Source: Coniferiporia sulphurascens
Lineage: Eukaryota > Basidiomycota > Agaricomycetes > Hymenochaetales > Hymenochaetaceae
Reading direction: 5' to 3'
Assembly (NCBI GenBank): GCA_002794785.1
Contig: NBBA01000002.1
Coordinates: 2,232,001-2,296,000, forward strand
Length of the DNA: 64,000 nt
The notes under the pieces are model-generated. The model was not told the DNA's origin and did no database searches. It saw only the letters and a list, made by a program, of their open reading frames with translations. Position 1 is the stretch's first letter; each line of letters starts with the position of its first letter. A program made the translations under genes and the position numbers. Below are positions 12,134 through 24,700 of this stretch, in pieces.

Positions 12134-12276
12134 ACAACATGATAGATGGTGTATCAACTCTGTTATGACTCGAAATGTACACATTTAGCACTGTATCTTA
12201 GCAATCAAGGGACCATCCTTGCATCCGTCTTTTTAAGGGCAATGTACATTTGTCTTTCGGCGCCCTGTAGACCATA

Positions 12277-14430
12277 TCATGTCTTAGTCTTGATGAGTCC
12301 AGCCATGAGGTCGAAGCTATTCCCATCTGGCTGTAGATCAATAAACCCGTCCTCGCGATACGAAATATAACTCCTGGTTTCCGGCATGGTGCGCAACAAT
12401 CCGTGATCCGGGGTGATCCCGACGATCCGCACCATCGTATGAGGGTCGACAGTCGTCAGCTTCACCAATTGGTCACTAAAAAGAGATAGATTTGTCGGCT
12501 CAACATAGCATATATACAAAAGGGTAGTCAACACGTACGAATGAAGCCATCTTTGAAGATACAGCTCCATGAAAGGTTCGAACGAGCCTTTTGAGAGTAT
12601 GAACTGCGACCACATACTGTCGAAGGTGGCCATTATCGTTGCTGCGGTACGCTCCATACTTAGCTCAGTTTCACTAAGTCCTGCAGGGATTAGTTGACAG
12701 AGTGATGTCAAAGGGGATGGGCTAAGGACGTTTAATCCGCACCCTGTTTATGCTTGTCAGCTTAAAGCCCCTTCGATAAGAGGGCACAGAGAACTCCCTA
12801 ACCAACAACAATATCCACAGAACCTGCCATGAAGCTCGTGTTCACTAATATCCCACCAATCTTCTTAGTGCCGCCATGTTCCGTTATGGCATATATATCG
12901 TTTGGCCACTTAAGCCTGACTCCACTACCAAAGTTGCCAAGAACGCTGGGACTTCGGCATGCCTCGACAACTGCCAGACCAAATAGATATTGGATAAATA
13001 CAAGTTTGGACGCAGGGAAGTGCGACAGTGGAAGTCGAAGCAGCAGGGAAAATTGTAAACAGCCTGGTGGGGAAAGCCAAGTATTCGTACCGCGACCACG
13101 ACCGGATATTTGGTGCGTCGCCAATGAAAGTAAGGGAATGGGTAGATGTGAGAGTAGCTTCGGATTTCTAACCGGCGGGTAAATTTATCAGATTATAGTA
13201 TACGGCCAGAGGTAAAAGGAGCACTTGCTTGTCGAGCATAGTTTGTGTACTCGTCACGACTTCACCATAAAGAAGAACTTCACCCATCTTTTGACGGTGT
13301 TCGGAAGGAAGATTTCTTTCCTCTTGCGCTGCAGCCAAGTCGGAGTAATATTGCGAGATATTGAAGGCAGGTGTATTGTCCGCGGGAGGAACGGACCCCC
13401 CGTTTAATACTACAACATGCCTGACCGTACTGTCCGTATCAGTGGGACCTGATTCTTGCAAAGAGCGGATGCGACTGGCGGCGTCAAAGGCATCTGAAGC
13501 CCTGTAAAGGTGAAAAACATCCGCATAATCCTTGAGAATAATCGGCTCCAGGTCGGATGTGCCTTTTGGGAAACTGGCTAACATGTCTGTTATGGTAGAG
13601 CCTAGATTGACTGTTGAGGTTAAAAGTTGAGGGAGGGGTCGCATGACCGATGTGTCATTGGAAAAGGGCAGCCTAAGACCCAATATTTCCAGAGATCCTC
13701 TTAGAAGTTTCCACCTTTTTTCCTCGAGCTGTTCAACGCAATTTACAAGGTCAGAGCGAGTGTTAGTTAACGCAGAGACAGCTGGCTCGAGTGTCAAGGG
13801 ATATTCGGGGTGAATGGCCCATAGGACGGCAATTCCTTTTCCGACACGACATGATACTCCTGCAACTTTGCCCTTAGCGTCACCTTCAGTGTATTCGGCA
13901 AGAACCTCCGTTCCAGGAATGCTCTGGGCGTCTACGAACTCTCCTCCTCCATTGTAATACAGTCCATCCATTAACCCGCTTTCACCTAGAGCATCTGAGA
14001 CAAGGAGCGAAACAGCTCTGGCGCCATCTTCGCTACCATATTGAAATCCGGGATAAACGCAACCACGGCCAATACCGGGAAAGAATTGCAACGGTCTGTC
14101 TCCAGAAACTTCCTGCACCGAGCCAACCTCCCATTCGATCTTGCGACACGCATAGTACGCCCCCGCGCAGAGCCCGAGAAATGCACCGCCATCGCGCACG
14201 AAAGACGATATCCGATGGTTTGATCGGGCTAAGGAGGACACATACGGAAGATCGCGGCCGCCAGGGAGCACAAGGAGCGCACAGCTATCAGACCACGGGT
14301 CGGACGCAATGGACTCTGGTGTAATTGTCTGAACCGTGTAATTGGGAAGCAGCAGTGTTTTGAGGGCACTCAGTGTGTAAGATAGCGATGTCTTCGACAC
14401 TCCGGGTCCATTGTATACCAGAACATTCAT
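12277..14430 (-). CDS. BPL1: Biotin--protein ligase (holocarboxylase synthetase)
   Basis: Activates biotin with ATP and attaches it to lysines of pyruvate and acetyl-CoA carboxylases. The 420-residue first exon from ATG 14430 (MNVLVYNGPGVSKTSLSYTL) is the N-terminal glutamine-amidotransferase-like domain found in fungal ligases, with LVLPGGRDLPY and GAFLGLCAGAYYACRKIEWE. It ends in GEVVTSTQTMLDK, the start of the catalytic domain. The next exon has the biotinyl-AMP loop SGRGRGTNTWLSPPG and LKWPNDIY (12891-12911), then KIGGILVNTSF; the last exons hold the C-terminal SH3-like domain (EDGFIDLQPDGNSFDLMAGL). Four or five introns are seen. The stop is at 12277. Its start codon lies only 74 bp from the first ATG of the divergent glycosyltransferase-like gene, so they share a compact promoter. 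Confidence 0.94.
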
Positions 14431-14504
14431 GAGGGCGGAAAGAGCTTGAAGGCGTTAAAGCTGAGGAACAGACAATGTGATGATCCCCGACCGATCTACC
14501 CCCG

Positions 14505-17343
14505 ATGATCGACGCGCAAGTACGCACGACCAGACTCGTGTCGTCCCTCGGAGTTCATATCCTTAGCCACCGCACACTCACCTTCAGATCCGGAAGCTCA
14601 TGTCTTGAGATGAAATCTTCAGAAAGATTAACTTGCGCGACGCCTTCGAGCAAGCCACTCACCTTCAAGTTGGGCTCAAGTTCGCGTTGGTGTGGACTCC
14701 GTTTGCTCTTTGAACGTGCTCGTATGTCTCTGCTCGTCTTGGCTCTTTTACTCGTGTCCTTCGGATCACTAGTGCTGCGCTCAACAAATCGGATGATTTC
14801 CTACAAACTTACCAATGTCTTAAAGCCCTCTGAACCTTCCGACACAAACGAGTCGCCCTTTGGACCCGCCGACCATCAACTGGACATTACAGGTGGGCAA
14901 CATGCAAATCCTATTGGGAAAGCGCCCAACAAACCATCTACGGGCTCCTTTGGACTGGTTGATTTCCCGTCCTTCGATAGCGGTTCCCTGACCGCAATAC
15001 TACCAGTCACGAGATACTCCACGGATCGAATCCAACATATCATCGAAACCCTGGTATCAGAGCAATCGCATGTGTCTGCTATAGGAATTGTCTGCTCACT
15101 AGAAGCCCTTCCCAGCGTCGACGCAGCTCTTCGTGGAAGCCAGCTAGACGCTTTCTTGGATGTGTCCGTGTCAATCTGGCCAGAAGGACTAGGCGAAGGT
15201 GCTGCTGTGATAAAAGCCGCCGCCGAAGGAACAACCGAGTACATCCTGATCTTGGACTCCGACGGCCTTGAGAAACTGGATGAGGTCTCGCAGGAACACT
15301 TCTTGTCTCAGCCGTTTCTCTTAGACTTGCCCACGGGATACTGCGGAGGCCGCCTAACGGACGTCCCAAATCGTGCAGTGTGTATTCTTCCTCAATCCGG
15401 GTCGCAAACTGCATCGTTTCTTGTTCCGCCCTTTGTCCTCCCCACCTATCTTTTACGTGGCTTCAACTCAAGCGCTGGCCACGATACAGACTTCTGGAGC
15501 GATTTTGGGAGGACTTTCATACGTGCGGACGGCGCTGGCGCTTTTGTTCAGGAGACAGAGAAAAGTTCAGACATATCCTGGTGTCGAAAGCAATGCCAAA
15601 AAATGGGGCTCGTTCTAGATTATCAAGCACTCGATAATTGCCCAATGACGACAAGTAATGATACGGAGGCACTCGGTGATCGGCTTCCCGACTTGAATCG
15701 TTCTAGTTCCCTTGCTGTTATCTTACCGACGCTCGATGATTTAGGCCACTTTTCATCTGCGGTATGCAGATTTATTCAACAGGGCTACGAAGCACATGTC
15801 CTGATCTTGTCGTATGGTCCGCACCGAACTGTATCTCATGATAGTCCCTTTCCTTGGCTCCATGATCAGCTGATTTCTGGGGTGTGCGAAATCCCTTTCA
15901 GTGCTCTTCATGCCTCTCTAAATGACTACGCGAACGCGGAAGCAGCTGGATTCTGGCTTCAATCGGCCGCCAAGCCGATGTCTGTGGTTGTCTATGGCAC
16001 TATTGGTACCCCACTCCCCTCCACGTCTGCGTTTGAAGTAGAGCTAGGAAAACAAAGTTTACTTGGAACGACTGTAATAAAAATTCCGCGGGACGAGTTA
16101 CGCTTCTGTGATTGGATTGGCACACTATCCCTGACTGAGCTCAGAAGTGAGTATTACGTTATTATGCTCCAAAGCAACTCTGACAGGTTATCAGGGTGGC
16201 ATATTCCAGATATCGAGGTTGCGGTAATCACAGATAGCAGGCCAAATTCTCTCATGCGTTTATTGGCATCCTTGAAAAGTGCTCGTTACTTCGGAGATTC
16301 AGTGAATATCAGACTAAATGTTGAACAAACCGCGGACATGTACACTCGACGGATCGTTGATGAATTTTCATGGGATTATGGAAATGTTTTCGTGCACCAC
16401 CGTATAGTCCATGCGGGGCTTCTAACTGCCGTTGCGGAGTCTTGGTATCCTCACTCAAACGATTCTTACGGTATCATCCTCGAGGATGATGTGGAAGTGT
16501 CGCCATTGTTTTATGCATGGGTGAAGATGGGCCTTTTACGTTATCGGTGAGCGCAAAAGCATACTAATACAGGCTGTACTTACGATGTGCAGATATGGTC
16601 TACCGGAAAACCGTGTGGCTTCACTTTTTGGCATTAGCCTGTATCAACAAAAGCAGAATGAGCTACGGCCGGAGGGACGTAGACCGTTTGATGCTCAGCT
16701 ACTGTTCGAATCCCATGGCTTGCTCCACTGGAACACGCCATATCTTTCACAGGTCCCGTGCAGCTGGGGGGCCGTATATTTTCCTGAGCACTGGCGCGAA
16801 TTTCGCTCATACCTGACGGTCCGTTTCTCCGAAGTTTGGTTACCCATGCACGAGTCTGTCGTTCCGCACGTGCGCTCAAACAGATGGGCGAAGTCATGGA
16901 AACGATTCTTTATTGAAATTATCTTCCTGCGAGGCTATTTAATGCTTTATCCAAACTACGACGATTTCGTGTCGCTGTCTACTAACCATCTTGAAATGGG
17001 TTCGCACGTGAAGGAACAGCCAAGAAGCATTCATGACCGGAAGAAGGCGTTATTCACGCTTCCGCTTATGGTTCTCCCTAATGACAATGTGGATTTAGAT
17101 AAGCTGCCGAGCACCGGGTTGCTCAATCTTCCAGGGGAGCAGTTGCCGGACTGGTCTGATCTTCCTGCACTAAATCTTCTGGGCGTTCTTTCGTCCGAAC
17201 AGGAGCTGAAGGAACTCGGTGCGAATCGACAAAATGAAGTTATTGGATGTATGACTATGGGGAGCCAGGATTATCACCGACCTTTCGAAGCTGAGGAGCT
17301 ATTCACATGTGGTGCGGAGGATGTTGGGAATGATGAAAAATAA
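14505..17343 (+). CDS. Membrane-anchored glycosyltransferase-like protein (GT-A / family 2-like)
   Basis: A long protein of about 930 residues with a single intron (GTGAGC...TGTGCAG, about 16548-16592) joining LRYR to YGLPENRVASLF. A basic N-terminus precedes one hydrophobic segment, MSLLVLALLLVSFGSLVLR (near 14730-14785), consistent with a type II Golgi or ER membrane protein. Two GT-A-like units are visible. The second contains IPDIEVAVITDSRPNSLMRL, then VAESWYPHSND and GIILEDDVEVSPLFYAWVK, where EDD looks like the metal-binding acidic motif; downstream are CSWGAVYFPEHWREF and RSNRWAKSWKRFFIEII. A family-2-like fungal glycosyltransferase is the best guess; the sugar and acceptor are unknown. 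ATG 14610 (MKSSERL) is a good alternative start and would leave more room for the promoter shared with BPL1. The stop is TAA 17341-17343. Confidence 0.75.
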
Positions 17344-17559
17344 ATGACTTCAATGGCACAGGTGCTAATTTTGACATCTAGATACAAGTGTACGTTGCAC
17401 AATAGAACGTTGCAGCTTTGCCTTCGAAGACACACGGGAGATAGTTGCGGATAGTTAGGTTGACACAACGAAAAGTTTGAAATAAGGACGTTATCATGAG
17501 GAAATAGAAGAGGGAGAAAAACCAGGAAAGAAATTGAACTGAAAGCGACCAGTAGCCTC

Positions 17560-20500
17560 TTAAAGGCTAATTTGCGAGCTGTCCAAGCCCAACGCGTGCA
17601 AAAGTATATTCACGTTGGTTATTTTCAGAGTCCGCTCGTCTTCGTCCTCCACATAACCCTTATTGACAGCAGCCACATTCTCGAGTATTTTTTCTCGCAA
17701 CGTCGTGACAAGAAGTGCCTGATGCTGCTCATTATTCGCCTGCAGGGACAATGTTGCGAGGAACTTCCAAACAGGCTGATCAAGCAGGTCCGCCTCGAAT
17801 GTGGATATTCCTGCGGGTGTTTTGAGCGAGGAAGTCCGTACTGAAGGGAAAAGTGAGAGGAGGTAGGGAGCAATCATGTGGAAGAGGTGTTCAAAGATGT
17901 TTTGCCTGTAAGCGTGTTAGACTCGTGCAAAAATATACGAGAGAACAATGACTCACCAGGATACGAGATCCTCCTCAGATGGCATGTCTTGTTGATCAGC
18001 GCCTACTATGAGATCCGATTTGATCACCTCTACGCGGCTCAAGAGAGCCGTAAGTAGAGATAGGCCAGGCTAATAGGTATTTAGCTCATGAACTGAAAAA
18101 GGTTAAGACTACGCTTACTCTCGATCGAACGACAACATCCATCTCACAGTGTTCCATAAGCAGACCAAGCATACCGCCGATAATCCTAAGACTTGCTCCT
18201 GCAATCACGGGCAGAATGCTTTGCAACACGGTTGATAAAAATAACTGTGTTTGCCGATCGACTTCGCTACGCTCAGGCGTTTCCTCCTGTAAATCAAGGA
18301 TAGCGGCGTTCTTAACGATGTCGAGTTGAGAAAAGCAGGCGACAATCAGACAGATAAGAGTGAGCATCTGCTGTGAACTGAGGTGCCGTGTGAGGCGCGG
18401 GAGGAGCTTCTTGCCCTTTGCAGGCATTATAAGCGAGATAAATGGATGGGGGTCACTGGTCTCAAGAGGGACAAGAACTTGCAGACCATCCCAAAGCTTA
18501 GTCGTTTCTGTTTTGTAAGCTTGCTCCCTGAGGAACGGAAAGATGGTGTAAGGCGAAGGTCTCCGACATTTCAAAGTGCTCTTACCATTCATGCACCCTC
18601 GCTTCATTTTCAGACGGAGGCTGTTCGCGACGCAATTGCTCAACGTGCAGTAGAGTATCGTATAAGTTTTCCAGAATGACTAAGCATTCCTTGCGCGTGA
18701 GCGGGTCTTTGCGTATGACGGACGCTGACTAGCAATGCGCTCAGCATTCAAACGTTATTTTGTGAAGTATAGTCCTCACTCACGTTAGCGTGTGCCCCAA
18801 GGGCCTCGCGACCACGCTTGGCAGCCTCCCTCGCAGCTCCGGCAGCATGCTCCTTTGCATCTTCTTTCGAGATATGCCCGTGGGCATGAGACACAGGAGC
18901 GTCAGACTGGCCATTGGTATCAACCTGAAGAAGTTGACGAGGGGCAGCTTTGTAGCTTCGACCAGCTGTCTTTCCCAAAGCACCCTGAAGGCTGTGAATA
19001 GCTAAATGACGGATACATGAGTACGGTGATGTGGTGCTCAGCTTTCTGACCACGCACCATGTAGGCCTTTCTCCTTTTCTCGTTGTCTTGCATTATTCAC
19101 AATTCTTTCTACTTGCGCCTCCATGCGCTGCATCGCGTTTGGTCGTCTGTTTCCCCCGCGTTGATTCAGACCGAGGCCGACACCTTCACCCGAGCCGAAC
19201 TTCAGTACTCGCTCCTCGTTTGCATTGATACCCATCCGCGACCGCAGGAGTGAACCGTAAACTTGCGCGTAGAAGTCTTCGGTGTACGGATCGGAGGTTA
19301 CGAGTTGCGAAACTTGGATACGCGTGATGAAGTCCTTGTCCGACTGAGTCATGAGATCGTTGTAGCGACTCTAATGAAATAACAATGCGTCAGTATCATC
19401 ACGCAAATTTGATGCACAGGAATGACTGGGGGAGAAAAAGGAAACAAACCATGTGAGCTATCTTTTGGGCCTTTCTCCGTCTCCTGCCTTCCTGCTTTTC
19501 CGCCTCCATAATCTTGCGCATCGCCTCCGCACGAAGAGCTTCCTGATTTTTCGCATTCAATGCATTGAGGGGGATACCCTGACCATTCAGGTCGTTGATA
19601 CCGATAGCACCCTGGCTAAACTCTTGCTGGGCAAGCTGAGCAAGCAGCCTCTGCTGCAGTTGAACATGCGCAATGTCCGCCGGGCTTGCTGCAAAAATAT
19701 TAGGAACGTTCTCTCCGCGTGCTTTGCTAGCCATCTCATTCGCCATAGCTAGACGAAGCTGGTGCTGCAAGTGGTCCATAGGTGACTCCCGACGTCGTTC
19801 GAGACCCGCAGCGGCAAGCTGAGCCTGTCTGAGCTGATCGGCGGCGATCTGCTTCCTAAGATTGGCCTGGAAGTCGTCGACATTGTTAAGACGCTGTCTG
19901 CGCTCTAATTCTTGTTGGTCGATGTAATCTTCGAAGCGCTGTTGGGTGTTCGTCGTATTCGGGGGCAGATCTCGATCCGTGTTAACCATTTTATGAGGGA
20001 TAGCATTCATCGGGTCAACGTGGGCATGATTACGAAGATCCATAGGCAGATGTCCCGCCTCCTTGCGATGGAAACGATTGGCTTCCTGGATGCGCATATT
20101 CTTGACCTCGTGAGCGAGCGCTTGTTGCTGTAAGATGTTTTCTGTCAATACGGGGGACATCTGGTAACCTGTCTGCGGTACACCCATATGCGCATTCGTT
20201 AGGGAAGAGGGAGACTGAGAATGCATTCGTGGCGGTTTCGCATACTGTTGCTGTTGAAGGAATAGCTGCTCTTGCAATTGAACCTCCCGAGCCCTTTGCG
20301 ATGCTGCGCGCATCTCCGCTTCTACTTCTGCCAAGCTACGCATACCAGGTGCGCCATAATTAATCATCCCATCCTCCTGTACATGCTGCCCATGTGGCAA
20401 AGTTGCTCGAGCCTGCTGTGCGAGCGCTGGCGACTGTGTTTGTTGACGGAGGATACTTTGGACGGTAGGATGGGACCCAGATGCACTGGGAATTGACTGA

Positions 20501-21035
20501 TGTCCGAGGGCAGAACCAGATCTCCGCCCGATGCTGCTTGACGTCCGGAGCACGGAGAAAGGAGACTTGTCATCCCAGACAGACTCGCGCGAGTTATGTG
20601 TGGGACGAGCTGCTAAGGAATGGTGAGTGTCAATACTCCTCTGGCTTAAAAAAGTATTTACTTGGCTGAGATTGCCTAGCGTGCTCAGCCCGTGCCGAAA
20701 CTACTTGCTGAGGCGAGACCTCGTCCGACGCGACCGTTTTAGAAAGCCGCTCGGAATCCACAAGTTTCTGTGCGGTAAAATCAAAGTCCTTACCTGCGAC
20801 AATGAGCCAGCCGTCAACGCCAATATTGGCTGAGATACTCACCAACTGGGCCTGCTTCGCCGAAAGTCTCATCATTCAAGTCATCACCACCCTCCTGCAG
20901 AGCATTGCCCAGTCCATCGTAGCCATCTTCACCCCAATTGTACACAGCAATATCCTCTTCCTCCCTAAGCCCACCCGCAAGGAACCTGCGCCTATCCTCC
21001 TCAAGTGTGTTATTTTCAAGCCCAAAGAACGACAT
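17560..21035 (-). CDS. PAT1: PAT1, mRNA decapping and translational repression factor
   Basis: A P-body scaffold that binds the Lsm1-7 ring and 3' ends of deadenylated mRNA and promotes decapping by Dcp1/Dcp2. The start at 21035 gives MSFFGLENNTLEEDRRRF, which matches the conserved Pat1 N-terminus; the longer frame to 21047 starts with TTG. A long Gln/Ala-rich middle (19445-20560, with QQQYAKPP and many RQ/AQ runs) is typical. Next comes the Pat1 core block MTQSDKDFITRIQVSQLVTS followed by DPYTEDFYAQVYGSLL, then a helical C-terminal domain with PAKGKKLLPRLTRHL, LLTLICLIVACFSQ-like helices and HALGLDSSQISL at the end (stop 17560). About eight introns are present. It converges on the glycosyltransferase-like gene and is divergent from the debranching-enzyme gene. 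Confidence 0.92.
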
Positions 21036-21100
21036 GAACACAGACAAAGCTCCTGTAAACCCTCAACCACGAGGATTTCGGAGTCGGTCTGGCCTCGTTC

Positions 21101-21496
21101 CTGTTTAGTACACCCGAATGAAATTTGTTCCCGACGGACATACCTCGTTCTGTCTTTCCGAAACTACAAATAGAGGCCGCCGAGGTTTGATAAGTTTGCT
21201 GTTGGATGAAACAACGAAGTTGTCGTGGACCTTGAATGCGCTGGTAGCGACAGCAGCAAGTGATTGCAAAGGTGTCGGGTCCGGGACATAAATGGCAAGA
21301 CAATCATTTTGTCCAAGCTGGGAGGGCACGCCACACGGGCCACAAGTCGCGCTCGGAATTGCATCAGATCTCGAATGTACGGTAAGGCCGTTAGGGATTC
21401 AGACGTAGAGATACACAGTGCCAGTCACTATGGTTTACTGGCAGGGACCATTAAAATAGGAGATTTATTTGCACAATACGAGGGCTTATCCGGCAT
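21101..21496 (-). other. Unassigned open frame upstream of PAT1 (possible small gene or 5' leader exon)
   Basis: On the minus strand, 21370-21144 has one open frame of about 75 codons with protein-like character (CGPCGVPSQLGQNDCLAIYV, then TSAFKVHDNFVVSSNSKLI and KPRRPLFVVSERQNE). It ends exactly at a good donor, GTATGT (21143-21138), and TACTAAACAG ends at 21101, which would make a 43-nt intron. Further upstream an ATG at 21496 begins MPDKPSYCANKSPILMVPAS, but I could not join it in phase. The exon after 21101 leads to the PAT1 start codon in a different frame, so it is not an N-terminal extension of PAT1. It may be a small separate gene, an upstream ORF in the PAT1 leader, or chance. I do not recognise the protein. 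Confidence 0.25.
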
Positions 21497-21678
21497 GAAT
21501 CGCCGGGCTAGGCAGGTGAGGAGGCGGGCGGGAGCCGAAGCGGCTCGGCTTTAGTAGCCATTTTGGCAACCGGTGGCGGTAGAGAAGGAAATTAAGAGGC
21601 CGGACTCTTTCCGTGAATTGGAGGTGACGTCGATGACCGAGTTGGAACGAGACGCGTAGCATCTCCGGGGCGCGTCCG

Positions 21679-21685
21679 TATATAT
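21679..21685 (+). promoter_or_regulatory. Putative TATA box of GDB1
   Basis: TATATAT lies 102 bp before the chosen GDB1 start codon in an otherwise GC-rich stretch. Position and sequence fit a core promoter; it was not tested. Confidence 0.4.
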
Positions 21686-21786
21686 GCGCCCCGGAAAGCT
21701 TCGTCCCTTTCATCTGCCCCAGCTACTGCTTGCCAACAATCGCGTTTTCCCTAACAAACCGACACTCGATCTTCCACCCCGCGGCA

Positions 21787-24700
21787 ATGAGCACGGCGCA
21801 GAAGGCCAAGGCCGCCGCCTCAGCCATCGTACACGGCCATAACCCCGTCAATGCTTCTAAGGACAGCGGCGAGCGGGTGGCATCGCCTACCATCGACATA
21901 CCAAAGCATAGCTTCGTCCCGTCCGCGATAAAGACCCCGAAGACGCCTGCAGATGAGGGCATAGACTTCTTCGAAGCCGCCATCGTGCCAGGCGAAGATC
22001 CGATTCAGGTCTACGAACTCAAGCTAGATCCAGACGGTGGCCCCAGCAAGGACAAGTCTGTAAGTCTGTCTGCTTTGGGATCGTTTTTTTGGGAGTACTT
22101 AAACGAATTGTGCTACCGCAGTATATCCGGCTTCCGCCTCCTTACACTCCATATGTCCTGCGTATCAGTCTAGATGCTGGTACACCTGCCTCCAAGAACG
22201 GCATATTCAAGACCAACTTTCCCATTGATGGAGGCAAATTTGATCGCAACCGTTTCCAAGAACGCCCGTAAGTCCTTAATAAAGTTATTGGTATGTAAAG
22301 GTCGTGGCTGATTGATGACCTGCGCATCCTCAGGCTGCCCACGAATGTATCAAAGCCCATCCAAATTGACCTCCCTATTTCGCACGCGGGTGCGTTCGCG
22401 TATTGGGTTGAAAATGATTCTGAAGAGGGAGGTAAACGCGTGAAAGGTCGCGAAGGGTATTTCAACATCGATCCAGCGCTGCGCGCTCCGGGACGTGCGC
22501 CAATACTCTCTCCAGAGGCACGTCCCGTTCCAGTTCTGTCTGGAGGCGGCGCAGTCAAAGAAGAGCTCGTTAACATGCCATTGGATGCCCTTACAATCCT
22601 GACCGTGGTCTCGAAATGGATGGGTACGGTGGACGAGTGGAGACCCCATTTTCAGGAGGCAATGGAAAGGGGTTACAATATGCTGCACTACACTCCTTTG
22701 CAGCAACGTGGCGAGAGTCAAAGTCCTTATTCCTTGTCAAACTTTCTAACATACGATCGCGAACTTTTTGAGCCGGGTTGGAAGGGCTCCAAGGAAGACG
22801 AGATTGCATTGATCCAACACACATTGAAGATCGCAAAAGAGGAGTATGGTCTTTTTAGTTTGACAGATGTGGTTTTAAATCATACCGCTAACAATAGCGA
22901 GTGGCTCCTTGAACACCCTGAAGCTGGTGAGTTCTCGTCCATCCGGGTTTTTGTACTTCCTGATCGACTTAAATCTTCTCTCGTTTTAAAGGTTTCAGTC
23001 CATTCAATACCCCCCATCTTACTCCGGCTCATGAACTTGATACGGCGATGCTTGACTTCTCAGGATCTCTCACTGAGAAACAATTACCTACTAAAATATC
23101 TTCTGGAGAAGACGTTGATGTTCTCATAAACGCTTTCCGAGAAGAATTGAAGGCGCTGAACTTCTGGCAGTTTTATGTTCTTGACGTGAGTCAAGAGAAG
23201 GAGTCGGTGAAATCGGCGTTGTCGACTGCTCCTCTCTGGCAAGGACCTACAGTCCAGAGTAAGACAGTTGCAGAGCTCGCTGAAATCATTCGCTCATCCG
23301 GTGCGCTGGATGAGTCAAGGAAGTTCCACGCTCGTTTCTCTTTATCTGTGAAACCCGATGTCGCCGCCAGTCTGGTAAAAGCCGCCTTTACTGAACTTAG
23401 CGACGAAGATGCGCTGGCCGATGCGTGGATAAGGGTCGTTAGTGTGCTGAATGTTCCTCTGTACCAAGAATGGGAGGATGATACGCGCGTGGCACTGGAT
23501 AATATCAGGAATCGTATTATCTATACGAGGTTGGCCGACCACGGTCCCAAAATGGGTGAAATTTCGAGAGAGTGAGCTCTCCATGATTAACGTTTAAACC
23601 AGACCAGCTAACATTTTGTTCAAGACTACCGCTTGTGGAAACGTACTTTACCCGCCTTCAGACCGATAAGCACGACCCGCGAGCCTGTGCTCTTGCCAAC
23701 AATGGATGGATATGGGACGCCGACCCTTTAGCAAATTTCGCTATGCCACCATCCAAAGCGTACCTACGCAGAGAGGTTATAGCTTGGGGTGACTGTGTCA
23801 AATTGCGTTACGGTAGCGGACCTGAAGATAATCCATGGCTTTGGCAACATATGACGCAATACGTTGAACGGCTTGCGTCGACTTTTGACGGTTTCCGTAT
23901 CGATAATTGCCACTCTACTCCCTTGCACGTCGGAGTCACACTCCTGGACGCGGCGCGTGTCGTGAATCCAAATCTATATGTTTGTGCTGAACTGTTTACA
24001 GGCAACGAAGATACAGATACATATTTCGTCAGCAGATTGGGGATTAACAGTTTGATTAGAGAAGCTTACAATGGATACGACCCAAAGGAATTTTCGAGGC
24101 TGTTATACAGATATGGTATTGGAACGCCTATAGGTACACTGGTATTTTGATCTCGTTGTAAGGAATAGAAACTGATACTATAGATCAGGATCTATGGACT
24201 CAGCATGCCTTACAAGTGCTGATGAGCTTTCTCCGCCGACTGGAAAAGGTCCAAGCCGTCCATGCCTGGTCACTCCTATTCAAGGATCTTCACCTCATGC
24301 ATTGCTGTTCGACTTAACACATGATAACGAGTCACCCATGCACAAACGTAGTGCTGAAGACGCTCTTTCCACGGGCGCGCTGGTGACTTTCTCGAAATCT
24401 GCTATAGGTTCCGTCAAGGGCTTCGACGACTTGTACCCACGTCTCCTCAATCTTGTTGCAGAGAAACGCAAATACGACGTAGGGAGCGAAGGTGGGATAG
24501 GCAAGATCAAGCGTGTGCTGAACCACCTGCACACTGAAATGATGCACGGCGGCTTTAACGAGGGTCATGTGCATCAAGAAAATAACGTAGGTTTCAAACC
24601 TTGATTCCAACCATTTGAAAAATAATGCCCTCTTATACTGGATACTTTGAAGTACATTGTGATGCATCGTGTGCAGCCAACTACGCAAAAGGGGTATCTA

